From contig NZ_CP060784.1 in assembly GCF_014489555.1 (NCBI RefSeq), positions 1,984,001 to 2,048,000 of the forward strand: DNA of 64,000 bases, given 5' to 3'. The translations under genes were made by a program, and so were the position numbers. The stretch's first letter is position 1, and every line of letters starts with the position of its first letter. Below the pieces are notes generated by a model, which did no database searches, had not been told where the DNA came from, and saw nothing but the letters and a program-made list of their open reading frames with translations. Positions 10,347 through 20,008 of the stretch are shown here, in pieces. The DNA comes from Hymenobacter qilianensis (GTDB lineage: Bacteria; Bacteroidota; Bacteroidia; Cytophagales; Hymenobacteraceae).

Positions 10347-10889
10347 ATGGAAATTAAGGAGCATGCCATCAGCGGCGTTTTTGAATTCACGCCGCGCGTA
10401 TTTACCGATGCCCGAGGGGCTTTTTTTGAGTCGTTCAGTGCTCGAGAGTTGGCCAAAATTGGCATTACGGACGAGTGGGTACAGGACAATCAATCGTCGT
10501 CGGCGCGGGGCGTATTGCGGGGCCTGCATTTTCAAAAGCCGCCTTATGCCCAAGCCAAGCTGGTGCGCGTAGCGGCCGGTCGCGCCCTCGATATTATCGT
10601 GGATATACGGCCTGGTTCGGCCACCTATGGTCGGTCCCTGAGTGTGGAACTGGATGCCCAGCGCTGCAATGTGCTGTACGTGCCTATCGGCTTTGCCCAT
10701 GGCTTCGTGGCGCTCGAAGACGACACCTTGTTTCTGTATAAGTGCTCCAACTACTACCACCCCGGCTCCGAGGGTGGCCTGCACTGGAACGACCCGACCC
10801 TCAACATCGACTGGCAAATTACCGACCCCAATGTGTCAGATAAAGACCTTATACTGCCGTTTTTCGCTGACTTTAAGAGTCCTTTTTAG
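10347..10889 (+). CDS. rfbC: dTDP-4-dehydrorhamnose 3,5-epimerase
   Basis: 180 residues, the normal length for RmlC/RfbC cupins. The family motifs are present in order: FTDARGAFFESF, QDNQSSSARGVLRGLHFQ with the catalytic His, VDIRPGSATYG, and EDDTLFLYKCSNYYHPGSE with the active-site Tyr region. It converts dTDP-4-keto-6-deoxyglucose to the L-lyxo form in dTDP-L-rhamnose synthesis. The other rhamnose genes (rfbA, rfbB, rfbD) are not in this window. A palindromic repeat follows that may also end transcription. Confidence 0.95.
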   Translation: MEIKEHAISGVFEFTPRVFTDARGAFFESFSARELAKIGITDEWVQDNQSSSARGVLRGLHFQKPPYAQAKLVRVAAGRALDIIVDIRPGSATYGRSLSVELDAQRCNVLYVPIGFAHGFVALEDDTLFLYKCSNYYHPGSEGGLHWNDPTLNIDWQITDPNVSDKDLILPFFADFKSPF

Positions 10890-10923
10890 AAACAAGAATT
10901 ACAAGGCGACTACTCACTAACTA

Positions 10924-11027
10924 GCCGGTCATGCAGCGGCAAAGCCGACGCAGCTCGCGCGCTGATGTTGGGTTACCAATCCAGCTAAACACGCGAGCTA
11001 CGTCGGCTTTGCCGCTGCATGACCGGC
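10924..11027. repeat. Palindromic intergenic repeat, family A copy 1
   Basis: A long hairpin: the left arm starts GCCGGTCATGCAGCGGCAAA and the right arm is its near-perfect reverse complement ending GCATGACCGGC, with a GGTTA..CCAATCC loop. It is followed by T5, so it could end rfbC transcripts. It is related to the copies at 29365, 32654, 50451 and 58041. Confidence 0.85.
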
Positions 11028-11052
11028 TTTTTGTTGTTCCGGGTTATCAGAT

Positions 11053-12350
11053 TTACAATAACTCCACCAGCGTTTCCAGGCCCATTCCTCTGGACCCTTT
11101 TACCAGAATCTGGGAGCCGACTGGGGGCTTTTTTGCAGCCACGCGGCGGCTTCGGCTTTAGTGGGGAAATAATGAAAGGCTGCGTTAGCGGCGGCGGCGT
11201 GGCGCATGTCGGGGCCGCAGAGCACGATGGTATCAAGGTTTTGCTTCGCCAGCAATTGGCCTAAGGCCCGGTGCTCGGCCTCGCTTTCGTTGCCTAGCTC
11301 AAACATATCACCCAGAATCGCCACTTTTTGCCCCCCGCCGGGCCGGGCGGCAAAACTGCCGATAGCCGCCGCCATCGACGACGGATTGGCATTGTAAGCG
11401 TCCAGAATAATTTCGTTGCGGGTGGTGCGCACCAGCTGCGAGCGGTTGTTGGTGGGCGCGTAGCTGGCCAGCGCCTCGGCTATGTCGGTGGCCGGTACGC
11501 CAAAAAAGCCCCCCACGGCCGCCGCCGCCGCCAGATTGGGGAAGTTGTAGCCGCCCGTGATTTGGGCTTCCACCTTCGTGCCATCGAAGAGGCGAATAAC
11601 CACTTGTGGATCAGTGCTGATCAGCTCAGCGGGATACGTGTCAACGGGGTTGGGGTAAGTAACGACGTGGCTGATATTCGCCGCCAAGGCCGGCAGCTTC
11701 GGGTCGGCGGTATTGATGAAGCCCGTGCCGCCCGTAGCGGCCAGAAACGCGAACAGCTCGCCTTTGCCTTTTGCCACGCCGGCCTCGCCCCCAAACCCTT
11801 CCAAGTGCGCTTTCCCGATGTTGGTAATCAGGCCGTGGGTGGGCTCGGCCAGCTCGCTCAGCAGCGCTATTTCGCCCTGATGGTTGGCCCCCATTTCCAC
11901 GATGGCCAGCTCGTGCTCCTGAGGTCGAATGCTTAGCAGCGTCAAGGGCACCCCGATATGATTGTTGAGGTTGCCGCGCGTGTACTGCACCCGATAGCGC
12001 TTGCTTAACACGCTGTTTATAAGCTCCTTAGTAGTGGTTTTGCCGTTGGAGCCCGTAATAGCCAGCACCGGAATACTGAGTTGCCGCCGATGGTGCTGGG
12101 CTAACTGCTGAAGCGCCAGCAGCGGGTCGGTGGCGTAGGTGTAGCGCTCAGGATCGGTGGCCGCCAGGTCGGCATCATCAACTACGGCGTAGCGGGCGCC
12201 TTTGGTCAGGGCCTGGGGGGCAAAATCGCGGCCCCGAAAGCTGGGGCCGTTCAGGGCAAAAAACAGCGTGCCCTCCTGCGCCTGCCGCGAATCGGTGCTG
12301 ACGGCCGCGCACTGCTGAAACCGGGAATAAAGGGCCGCTATATTTTTCAT
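11053..12350 (-). CDS. murF: UDP-MurNAc-tripeptide:D-Ala-D-Ala ligase MurF (3' frameshift)
   Basis: MurF adds D-Ala-D-Ala to the muramyl tripeptide, the last cytoplasmic step of the peptidoglycan precursor. The ATP-binding loop ITGSNGKTTTKE is near residue 110, and the Mur ligase motifs VEMGANHQGEI and DAYNANPSSM follow. As given, the frame shifts at the C5/G5 run at 11123-11127 and ends early at 11100. One extra base restores an ending ILVKGSRGMGLETL, the classic MurF C-terminus, with a stop at 11053 and a total of 432 residues. Because murF is essential, the break is best explained as a sequence error. It is convergent with rfbC. Confidence 0.95.
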
Positions 12351-12406
12351 GGGGTTGTCGGAAACTTAGGGACTAAATCTGGGTTCTTAATCGTTACTTG
12401 TCCAGT

Positions 12407-14702
12407 ATGCTGCTGCCTGTTTGCTCCCGTTGGTTTATTGTGCTATTCCTATTGCTTCCGGCGCTGCGAGCGGCAGCCCAATCGGGGGTGCCGTTTGGCT
12501 TTGAGCAGCGGGCGGTGGCAAAAGTAACGCACGGCTCCCAGACGCTGGCTAACCCGTGGGTAGGGGGGCTAAATTCGCCGCAATTCTCCGCTATCGACCT
12601 CAATAACGATGGCCAATCCGATCTGTACATCTTCGATCGGCAAACCAGTCGCTCGCTTACTTACCTCAATGTAGCCGCTGCGGGTGGGGGCCGCGCCTGG
12701 CAATACGCGCCCGAGTACGAAGCTTCATTCCCCACCGACCTGCTGAATTGGGTGCTGCTGCGCGACTACGATTGCGACAATCGCCCCGACATCTTCACCT
12801 TCGCCAATGGCGGCGACATTCGCGTATTCCGCAATGTGGCGGGCGCGTCGGGGCGGCCTTCTTTTGAGCTGGTCAGCAATCAGCTGATGTTTTTTAATAA
12901 CGCCACCAACAACGGCAACATCGTAACGGGCAGCTCCAACCTGCCCGCCATTCAGGATGTTAACGGCGACGGGCGGCTGGATATTCTCAGCTTCGACTTT
13001 GCCAGCAGCACCCGCGTGGAGCTTTATCTGAACACGGCTGCCGGCAACTGTGGCAATCTGCAGTTCCGGCAGGAAGCCGACCGCTGGGGAAATTTTTCGG
13101 TGTGTCTGCCGGGGTGCAGCACGTTCGCGTTTGGCAGCGAAGCCTGCGCGGGGGCAAACCTACCCACACCACGGGCTCCAACCTGCTGACGCTGGACCTC
13201 GACGGCGACGGCGACCAGGATATTCTTACGGCCCGCGATGCCTGCCCCGAGCTGGTTAGCCTAACCAACCAGGGCACGGCTGCCGTGGCCAGCATGACCA
13301 GCGCCAGCCTCAATACCAACTTCCCTTCGGCAGCGGCGCCAGTGCGGGTAATCAACTTTCCGGCGGGCTACTACCTGGATGTGACCTTCGATGGCCGTCC
13401 CGATTTAATCGCCGCGCCAGCTCTTTTCGACAACCACGACCAGGTGAGCACGAGCCAATCGGTGCGGCTGTATGAGAATGGCAGCCCCACCGCTGTGCCC
13501 AGCTTTACGCTGCGACAGCCCGACTTTTTGCAGGGCGAGATGATAGATGTGAGCGAAGCCGCCGCCCCTGCTTTCGGCGACCTTAGCGGCGACGGCCTGC
13601 CGGATATGGTGGTAGCCGGCACCGACCGGCGCGCCGCCGGCTATGCTGCCTATCTGCACTATTACCGCAACATCGGCACCGCTACGGAGCCCAATTTTCA
13701 GCGCGTCAGCGACGATTATCTGGCGCTGGGGGCAAAAAATACGCGGGTGTCAAGCCCGTGCTGGTTGATTTGAACCGCGATGGTGCCCTCGATATGGCCT
13801 TTTCGGCTACCACCGGCACTACCAGCCAAGTGTTCTATATACTCAATCAGGCTGCGGCCGGGCAGCCCGCCGTTTTCGATATAAATCAAGCCACAGCCAT
13901 TGCCAATCTGCCCAACCGGGCCCACGATGCGCCCTGCTTCACCGATGTAGACGGCGACGGCAACCTCGACTTACTCATTGGCACGAACGTCAACACCGCT
14001 ACCACTGGCACGGCGCGCTACGGCATTCAGTATTTTCGCCACAACGGCAGCACCACTCCGGCCCAGACTTATACGCTGAGCACTACTACGTTCGGGCAAA
14101 TTCAGAGCGCGGCCGGCAACCTGCATCCCACCGTCGCGGACTTCGATGGCGACGGCAAGCCCGATCTGCTGACGGCCGATGCCAGCGGTGAGCTGCGCTT
14201 CTACGCCGATTTCCGGACTCAGCTTCTCACGCCCACCGCTCCATTTGTCGGTCGGGCCGATATTATCTATAATGGGCTGCTGAACGCGTATCGATCAGCT
14301 CAGCTGGGCGTTCAGCGGAGCGCGGAAGGCAAAAACCGCCCGGCACCCGTCGCTGCTGATCTTAATGGCGACGGCGCTCCGGAGCTGCTGGTGGGCATGG
14401 AAACTGGCGGCATCACGGCTTTTGCTGCTCGCGGCCGCGTGCTCAGCACCAATCCGGCCGCCGAAGCCGCGCTGGAGCTTCGGCTGTTTCCCAATCCGGC
14501 CACCGGCACCGCTAGCCTCGAAGCAGCCCAGCCCGTTCGCCTGACGGTATTGGACCTCACCGGCCGCCGCATCCGCACGGTTGCCGAGTCCGCCCGCCTC
14601 CATACCCTCGACCTGACCAACGTAGCCGCTGGGGTGTATTTGGTGCGCGCCGAAAGCACAAACGGCGAAATAGCTGCCGTCCGCCGCCTCTTGGTGCGTT
14701 AA
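12407..14702 (+). pseudogene. Secreted FG-GAP/VCBS repeat protein with T9SS sorting domain, two frameshifts
   Basis: The repaired length is 765 residues. It has a signal peptide, then repeated FG-GAP/VCBS units with calcium-binding loops such as DLNNDGQSDLYIFD, DVNGDGRLDIL, DLDGDGDQDIL and DFDGDGKPDLL, which predict a beta-propeller. The C-terminal 75 residues (LRLFPNPATGTASL, GVYLVRAES, RRLLVR) are a type A T9SS sorting domain, so the protein should cross the outer membrane and be anchored or released. The frame breaks at G5 runs 13150-13154 and 13728-13732. One G at each restores the frame (ACAGGKPTHT and ALGGKKYAGV). The ligand is unknown. Confidence 0.88.
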
Positions 14703-14737
14703 AAAAGCCCCCCAGCTCTTGACTGGGGGGCTTTTTT
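14701..14737. terminator. Bidirectional terminator between convergent genes
   Basis: The stem GCCCCCCAGctc / GACTGGGGGGC is flanked by A6 and T6 and overlaps the stop codon of the FG-GAP gene. It also serves the omega-amidase gene on the other strand. Confidence 0.9.
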
Positions 14738-14745
14738 ACTTGCTA

Positions 14746-15543
14746 TTACTTAACCGCCACTGGCTGCCCGATCATGAATTCGTCGGCGTCGAGCAGGGCG
14801 GGGAAACGCTCCCGAAAGGCCTCCAGATCTTTGCGGCGCAGCGTGCGGGTGATGCCGGTTTCCTGATTGCCCACTTCCACCAGATACTCGCCGCACATAT
14901 CAATCAGGGCCGAGTCGCCGGCGTAGGCGTGGTCGTTGCCATCGGTACCAACCCGGTTTACGCCCATGGTATACGCCACGTTTTCAATAGCCCGGGCGCG
15001 CAGCAAAGTCATCCAGGCCATGCGCCGGACAGCCGGCCAGTTGGCTACATACAGCAGCAGGTCGTAGGGCGCCGCAGCCGGGTTTCGGCTCCAGACCGGG
15101 AAGCGCAAATCATAGCACACCAGGGGGCAAATTCGCCAGCCGCGCCACTCTTCTATCAGCAATGTGCTGCCGGCCGCGTACACGTTGTGCTCGCCCGCCA
15201 TCCGAAACAAATGCCGCTTGTCGTAATGGCTGAGGGTTCCATCGGGTCGCGCCCAGATCAGGCGGTTATAATACTGGCCGTCCTCACGGATAATCAGGCT
15301 GCCCGTCACCACGGCATTCCGGCTTTCGGCGGCGGCCAAAAGCCACGCCACGCTAGGCCCATCCATGGTTTCAGCCAGCTCAGGCGCCTTCATGGAAAAG
15401 CCCGTCGTGAACATCTCCGGCAGCACAATCAGATCAGTTGCTACCGGCAAATCCTGAATATAGCGCAGCAGCCCGCTTCTATTTGCTTCTGGGTCATGCC
15501 ATTGCAAGCTGGCTTGTATGAAGGAAACAGTTAGATCAGCCAC
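14746..15543 (-). CDS. yafV: Omega-amidase, YafV/Nit2 type (nitrilase superfamily)
   Basis: 265 residues of the carbon-nitrogen hydrolase family. The catalytic triad is visible: Glu in LPEMFTTGF, Lys in HYDKRHLF and Cys in PLVCYDLRFP. The length and the CYDLRFP signature fit YafV/Nit2 omega-amidases, which hydrolyse alpha-ketoglutaramate (or alpha-ketosuccinamate) to the dicarboxylic keto acid and ammonia. The gene downstream of a methionine-type aminotransferase on the same strand supports this, since glutamine-dependent transamination makes alpha-ketoglutaramate. It ends right at the shared terminator. Confidence 0.88.
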   Translation of the reverse strand: MADLTVSFIQASLQWHDPEANRSGLLRYIQDLPVATDLIVLPEMFTTGFSMKAPELAETMDGPSVAWLLAAAESRNAVVTGSLIIREDGQYYNRLIWARPDGTLSHYDKRHLFRMAGEHNVYAAGSTLLIEEWRGWRICPLVCYDLRFPVWSRNPAAAPYDLLLYVANWPAVRRMAWMTLLRARAIENVAYTMGVNRVGTDGNDHAYAGDSALIDMCGEYLVEVGNQETGITRTLRRKDLEAFRERFPALLDADEFMIGQPVAVK

Positions 15544-15657
15544 GGCAAGAGTAGTATAAGTAGGTGGTTATGATAACGTAAAAAGTACGCTTAAGTACGC
15601 GCCAATATCGTGCCTTTTATAATAATGTATATATATTTTTAAATTATTTAATGACAC

Positions 15658-16818
15658 TTACCACGCATGTAACCGTTTTGCGGCCGCAGTAAGGGTTTCG
15701 GGCTGTTTAGCAAAGCAAAACCGCACAAGCCCATGATCGGTGCCGTCGTGGTAGAAGGCCGAAACGGGCACTACCGCTACGCCGGCCTCGCGGGTAAGGC
15801 GGCGGGCAAAGCTGACATCATCTTCACCGGGCGCAATAGCATCGTAGCGCGCCAGCTGGAAGTAAGCGCCCTGCGTCTGCAATAATTCAAAGCGGGTAGG
15901 AGCCATCAGCTCCACAAACAGGTCGCGCTTTTGCTGGTAGAAATCCGGCAGCGCCTCGTAGTGCGCAGCATCGGCCAGCACATCAGCCAGCGCATGTTGG
16001 GTAGGCGTGCTCACACTAAACGTCAGAAACTGGTGCACCCGCCGCAGCTCTGCCGTGAGCAGGGCCGGTGCAATGCAGTAACCCACTTTCCAACCCGTAG
16101 CATGATAGGTTTTGCCAAATGATGACAGCACAAAGCTGCGCTCAGCCAGGGCCGGATACTGTAAGGCGCTGCGGTGGGCCTGCCCGTCAAAGGTCATGTG
16201 CTCATACACTTCGTCGCTGAGCAGCAGCGTGGGCGTGTCGGCGAGCAATGCGGCTAATTGCTGCCAATCGGCATCGGTGAGTACGGCGCCGCTCGGGTTA
16301 TGCGGCGTATTAACAAGCATCAGTCGGGTGCGCGGCGTGAGGGCGGCTGCTACTCGTTCCCAGTCGGGCCGAAAATCGGGGAGCAGCAGCGACACGTACA
16401 CGGGCACGCCGCCCTGCAAGCGAATAGCTGGCCCGTACAGATCATAAGCCGGTTCGAGCACCAGCACCTCATCGCCGGGCCGCACTACGGCCGCCAGTAC
16501 CGCATACAGCGCCTCCGTAGCCCCGCTCGTAATCGTGATGTCGGTATCGGGGCTGGGGGGCAAAATGCCGTAGAGCTGGGCGGTTTTCTGGCTGATCTGC
16601 TCGCGCAGGCGCGGCAAACCGGGCATCGGGGCGTACTGGTGGTGCCCACTGGTTTGCGCATGGCGGGCCAGCGCCTGCGTAAGCACCTGCGGCGGATCAT
16701 AATCGGGGAAGCCCTGAGCCAGATTGATGGCGCCGCATTCGGCGGCCAGCTGCGACATGACGGTGAAAATACTGGTGCCTACATCGGGCAGCTTGGACGC
16801 AAAGGCAGGTAAAGCCAT
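15658..16818 (-). CDS. Methionine-type aminotransferase (YbdL/glutamine transaminase K group)
   Basis: 386 residues, PLP-dependent fold type I, class I/II. The Schiff-base Lys lies in SSFGKTYHATGWKVGY. NTPHNPSGAV binds PLP, DEVYEHMTF has the Asp that contacts the pyridine nitrogen, and LVRFCFAK carries the substrate-carboxylate Arg. The N-terminal INLAQGFPDYDPP and the ATGWKVGY signature are those of YbdL and kynurenine/glutamine transaminase K enzymes. The likely role is reamination of 4-methylthio-2-oxobutyrate to methionine with glutamine as donor. The product is cleared by the omega-amidase encoded 114 bp downstream. Confidence 0.9.
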   Translation of the reverse strand: MALPAFASKLPDVGTSIFTVMSQLAAECGAINLAQGFPDYDPPQVLTQALARHAQTSGHHQYAPMPGLPRLREQISQKTAQLYGILPPSPDTDITITSGATEALYAVLAAVVRPGDEVLVLEPAYDLYGPAIRLQGGVPVYVSLLLPDFRPDWERVAAALTPRTRLMLVNTPHNPSGAVLTDADWQQLAALLADTPTLLLSDEVYEHMTFDGQAHRSALQYPALAERSFVLSSFGKTYHATGWKVGYCIAPALLTAELRRVHQFLTFSVSTPTQHALADVLADAAHYEALPDFYQQKRDLFVELMAPTRFELLQTQGAYFQLARYDAIAPGEDDVSFARRLTREAGVAVVPVSAFYHDGTDHGLVRFCFAKQPETLTAAAKRLHAW

Positions 16819-16975
16819 ACAATCAATGAATCAATGGATAATCTTTAATAAAAAAGTCTTGCCAGAATGCCGCGAGCTGCATTCAGCAAGAGGCAAAGCA
16901 GAGCGACAAACAGCGCCTAAGTTTACGCAGCCCAGCCCACATTATCAGAAACAAGGCGCTTACTTCAACTCCCAC

Positions 16976-17012
16976 AAAAAAGCCCCCCACATCCGGCGTG
17001 GGGGGCTTTTTT
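16976..17012 (-). terminator. Terminator downstream of msrA
   Basis: The stem GCCCCCCAC / GTGGGGGGC with flanking A6 and T6 lies 22 bp after the msrA stop. Confidence 0.88.
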
Positions 17013-17034
17013 GCTGTGATACTCAACTAAGCGC

Positions 17035-17700
17035 TTACAGCGGCGACTTGAGCAGCTTCGGAAACATTTTGCGGAACTTCTCCACTTTAGGAGTAGATAC
17101 CGACCGCACGTATGGCTCGTCGGGGTGCAGACGATAGTAGCCTTGGTGGTAATCTTCGGCGGGCCAGAACTCCGTGAAGGCCGTCATCTGCGTCACGATG
17201 GGGTTAGGATATTGCTTCGCCGCATTTACGCGCTGAATAGCAGCCGTAATCTGCTCTTTCTCCTGCGGTGTGCGGTAAAAAGCAACCGACCGATACTGCG
17301 TGCCCGCGTCGGGACCCTGGCGGTTCAGCGTGGTTGGGTCATGGGCAGCGCGGAAGAAGACGTCGAGCAGAGTCGCGTAGCTCACCTGCTTAGGGTCGTA
17401 ATAGATTTGAATCGCCTCCGCATGACCTGTGCGCCCGCTGCCTACCTGCTCATACGTGGGCTTTTTCTCAGGTCCGCCCGCGTAGCCCGATACCACCTCG
17501 CGTACGCCTTTTATTTCCTCAAACACTTCTTCAGTGCACCAAAAACAGCCCCCCGCCAGCGTAGCAACGGCTAGTCCCTGCATGTTAGTGGGTGCTTTGC
17601 CGGCCGTAGAGCGGGTAGGCTGGGCATCCGAGCGATTCTGCGAACAGGCGGCCACTCCCAGCAGCAAACCCAATAAGTAAAGTTTCAAATGACGTATCAT
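17035..17700 (-). CDS. msrA: Peptide-methionine (S)-S-oxide reductase MsrA, lipoprotein form
   Basis: 221 residues. A lipobox (LLGVAAC) at residues 14-19 predicts export and lipid anchoring, and a 25-residue Ser/Thr/Gln linker follows. The MsrA domain starts at ATLAGGCFWCTEEVF with the catalytic Cys in GCFWC, and continues with GYAGG, GHAEAIQIYYDP and AEDYHQGYY. It reduces methionine-S-sulfoxide in oxidised proteins, here probably in the periplasm. The envelope location is odd compared with cytosolic MsrA but known in Bacteroidota. The AT-rich gap upstream may hold its promoter. Confidence 0.95.
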   Translation of the reverse strand: MIRHLKLYLLGLLLGVAACSQNRSDAQPTRSTAGKAPTNMQGLAVATLAGGCFWCTEEVFEEIKGVREVVSGYAGGPEKKPTYEQVGSGRTGHAEAIQIYYDPKQVSYATLLDVFFRAAHDPTTLNRQGPDAGTQYRSVAFYRTPQEKEQITAAIQRVNAAKQYPNPIVTQMTAFTEFWPAEDYHQGYYRLHPDEPYVRSVSTPKVEKFRKMFPKLLKSPL

Positions 17701-18322
17701 ACCTCAATGTACGCAGCACACCCTTGACTGGACGCGCTACCAATACCGGTGAAAACAAAAATCCTTTATAAAGCTAAGCCCAATGATAAGCCGCACACGC
17801 TAAGCAGTTTGAGTGTGGCATTTGTTTCGGCTGTGCCACAGTAATCAGGTCTGCCGCCGCTAGTGCAACTAGTAATAATTCAAAATGTTCATTCGCAAGT
17901 CAAAGAAGCATATGTTGTGCGGAAAGCATAGTATAGGCAGCGATATCCGTATGCCTCCAATTGACTTTTTCCTTCTATAGCGCAATAGCTTGTGATATAA
18001 ATAATTGAATTTATCTGGTTCAGCTGAGAGCTGGCATCAGATAGCCGCATAGATTTTGTCTTGTCCTGTATATCCTTAATAATACTGATTATGTAGCTTG
18101 TAAACGAAATTCTATTAATCCGCAACTTGGGTTTTCTGTGGTTATGAATAGTATGATTAAAACGTAATAAAAAATATTTCATGCGTATTTCGCTATGCTA
18201 AATTATTGTCCAAAAGCCTATTCCAATCCCTTGCACAATGCTGACAATCGTCTCATTTGCCAGTCACAAGAATGGGCATTGTTATTGTTTTCTATATATT
18301 ACTATTGTTCAATAAAGATAAA
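17701..18322. other. AT-rich intergenic region, no gene supported
   Basis: About 620 bp with clearly lower GC than the surroundings. A 97-codon minus-strand reading frame at 17889-18182 has no recognisable domain and a composition expected of random AT-rich DNA, so I do not call it. I see no RNA fold or strong promoter box that can be assigned with confidence. Confidence 0.5.
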
Positions 18323-18745
18323 ATGGGTTTGCTCACGCTGCTCGACGAGCCGCATCTTACCATCTCTTATGATAACCGCAATCAGTGGCTGTACACCGAT
18401 TGGGTTGGTGCGCAGAATCTGCGGACGCTTCAGCTAGGGTGCGAGCAAATAGTAATGTATCTGCAAGCGGAGCATTGCACCAAGATTCTGAACGATAATA
18501 CTCGCCTAAGCAGCATTCATGCGCAAGCCAGAAGCTGGATAGAGAAAGGGTTTGTGCAACAGTTAGCCGCCGCCGGCCTGGAGTATATGGCTTGGGTCTA
18601 CTCGCTCGACTTCGATAGCCGATTCTCCACCGACCTCACCTTATTGCGCAGTACGCAGCCGGTGGTAGTAGGCTTCAATGATTTGGTAGCCGCCTATGCT
18701 TGGCTCGAAAAATGCGAGACCCATCCGTCCTCACTTTATATCTGA
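18323..18745 (+). CDS. Small STAS/SEC14-like protein, paralog 1
   Basis: 140 residues. The ATG at 18323 was chosen because the two paralogs in this region start at the same point relative to the conserved block. Shared features are LF/L-(D/E)-x-x-x-(L/V)-T-(I/V)-x-(Y/H)-D, NxWLYxxW, a CxKILNDN-type block, (Y/F)MAWVYS, SRFSTDLTL, and a C-terminal AYAWLE helix. The alternating strand/helix pattern and length recall STAS or SpoIIAA-like folds, but no catalytic or phosphoryl-acceptor residue is certain, so the function is unknown. There is no signal peptide. Paralog 2 follows 121 bp downstream on the same strand. Confidence 0.8.
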   Translation: MGLLTLLDEPHLTISYDNRNQWLYTDWVGAQNLRTLQLGCEQIVMYLQAEHCTKILNDNTRLSSIHAQARSWIEKGFVQQLAAAGLEYMAWVYSLDFDSRFSTDLTLLRSTQPVVVGFNDLVAAYAWLEKCETHPSSLYI

Positions 18746-18866
18746 TCAACAGGCGTTGATATAGCATTACGTCCTGTTTCCTGACGATTAAATAGTAATA
18801 CGGATTTGAAATTTCTATTGGTTAGTCCGCTATCTTACTAATTAGTTATACTATCCTGCTACGTAT

Positions 18867-19280
18867 ATGGCTATGCACTCCCTTTTCGATTCACCTCACC
18901 TGACGATCTGGCACGACTGTACCAACCACTGGCTGTATGTGGAATGGAAGGGGCAGCTGGATCTGGAAGTAATCAAGGAAAGCTGCAACTATGTGTTGCA
19001 GAATGTGCCCCTGACAGGCTTTAATAAGGTATTGAATGATAGCACACAGGCAGTTGGCAATTGGACTGCTGCTTCCGAATGGCTGGGACAGGAGCTGTTT
19101 CCCCTGCTTTCTACCGTAGGCTTCAAATACATGGCATGGGTGTATGCCACCGATTTCAATAGTCGGTTTTCCATCGACTCAACGTTGCGTTGCGCTACCA
19201 GCCTAGCTATTGTCACGTTCGATGATCTGGACGCGGCCTACACGTGGCTACAGCACGCTGATGAGTTGCACGCGGCCTAA
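18867..19280 (+). CDS. Small STAS/SEC14-like protein, paralog 2
   Basis: 137 residues with the same block order as paralog 1: SLFDSPHLTIWHD, HWLYVEW, FNKVLNDS, FKYMAWVYA, SRFSIDSTL, AAYTWLQ. The similarity covers the full length, so tandem duplication followed by divergence is likely. It is cytosolic by sequence, with no membrane segment or export signal. It could start at the ATG at 18867 or at 18873, two codons further in. The role is unknown. Confidence 0.8.
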   Translation: MAMHSLFDSPHLTIWHDCTNHWLYVEWKGQLDLEVIKESCNYVLQNVPLTGFNKVLNDSTQAVGNWTAASEWLGQELFPLLSTVGFKYMAWVYATDFNSRFSIDSTLRCATSLAIVTFDDLDAAYTWLQHADELHAA

Positions 19281-19298
19281 ACACAGTTTGCCAGGAGA

Positions 19299-19736
19299 CT
19301 ATAAGGCGCTAGTCGCGGCTCTGAAGGTAGCTAGCGGTGTGGCCTGATAGGCCGCATATAAGTGTAGCGTGTTGCCGCTGATTTCGAAACGTGTTGTTTG
19401 CTCCAGTGCGCTCAAATAGCGCATCTCTACCTCTATTGCTTGGTTGCTGCACCGCATCATGGTGCTGATAACGTGCGGAATAGTTTGTAAACGGATGCTT
19501 ATCGAAGGCTTAAATGCCGCTCCATGAAGGTGCTCTTTCCCTTTAGCAGTTGTGCCTGGCAGAACTAACTCAGGACGCGTTGCTGGTTGAAGGTCAGGCA
19601 GCGACTTGCCATCTAGGGTGCTGAGCACCCAGCGGGTAGGAGGCTGCTGCGTGCCAGGTAGCTGATTACTAGTAGTGTAGCCGCCAAATCCTAGCCCTGC
19701 AACAACACACGCACAGGAGAAGAAGCGAATTAGCAT
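19299..19736 (-). CDS. META/HslJ-like envelope protein
   Basis: About 145 residues from ATG 19736 (a GTG two codons upstream is less likely). A short hydrophobic N-terminus resembles a signal peptide. The body has the META-domain outline: RWVLSTLDGKSLPDL, PELVLPGT, a central STMMRCSNQAIEVEMRYLSAL matching the usual (T)xMxC...Exx(F/Y)xxxL block, then TRFEISGNTLHLY. The normal GCN motif in the middle is replaced by LHGAAF, so this is a divergent member. META/HslJ proteins are envelope-stress or lipoprotein-type domains of unclear chemistry. Confidence 0.65.
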   Translation of the reverse strand: MLIRFFSCACVVAGLGFGGYTTSNQLPGTQQPPTRWVLSTLDGKSLPDLQPATRPELVLPGTTAKGKEHLHGAAFKPSISIRLQTIPHVISTMMRCSNQAIEVEMRYLSALEQTTRFEISGNTLHLYAAYQATPLATFRAATSAL

Positions 19737-20008
19737 AAGCACTGTTTACTTGTCATTTGAGTTCAGCAGCAGGAGTCTTAAAACCCACTACCTGGTTGCA
19801 TAAGGCAGACGAGACGAAGGTGTGTTTTTCGTAAGTGCGTTACGTTAAGTTGCTTATATAGGAATAAATGTTTGCCGGGGCGAGCTTTATTGGCTGCAAT
19901 CAGCCTTTTAGAGTAGGGAAATAAATGCTGTAGGCAGGATAACTTCCGGGCACGATGGACGCTTGCTTTCCGGTTACTGCTGAAGTTTATTGCAGTAGTC
20001 AAATCTCT

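Noticed and set aside
11036..11130. Programmed frameshifting in murF
   Set aside because: The same run-length loss occurs in unrelated genes with no shared stimulatory structure, so a site-specific mechanism is unlikely.
17889..18182. AT-rich open frame upstream of the first small paralog
   Set aside because: No domain, odd composition and no neighbour on its strand; random frames of this length are expected in AT-rich DNA.
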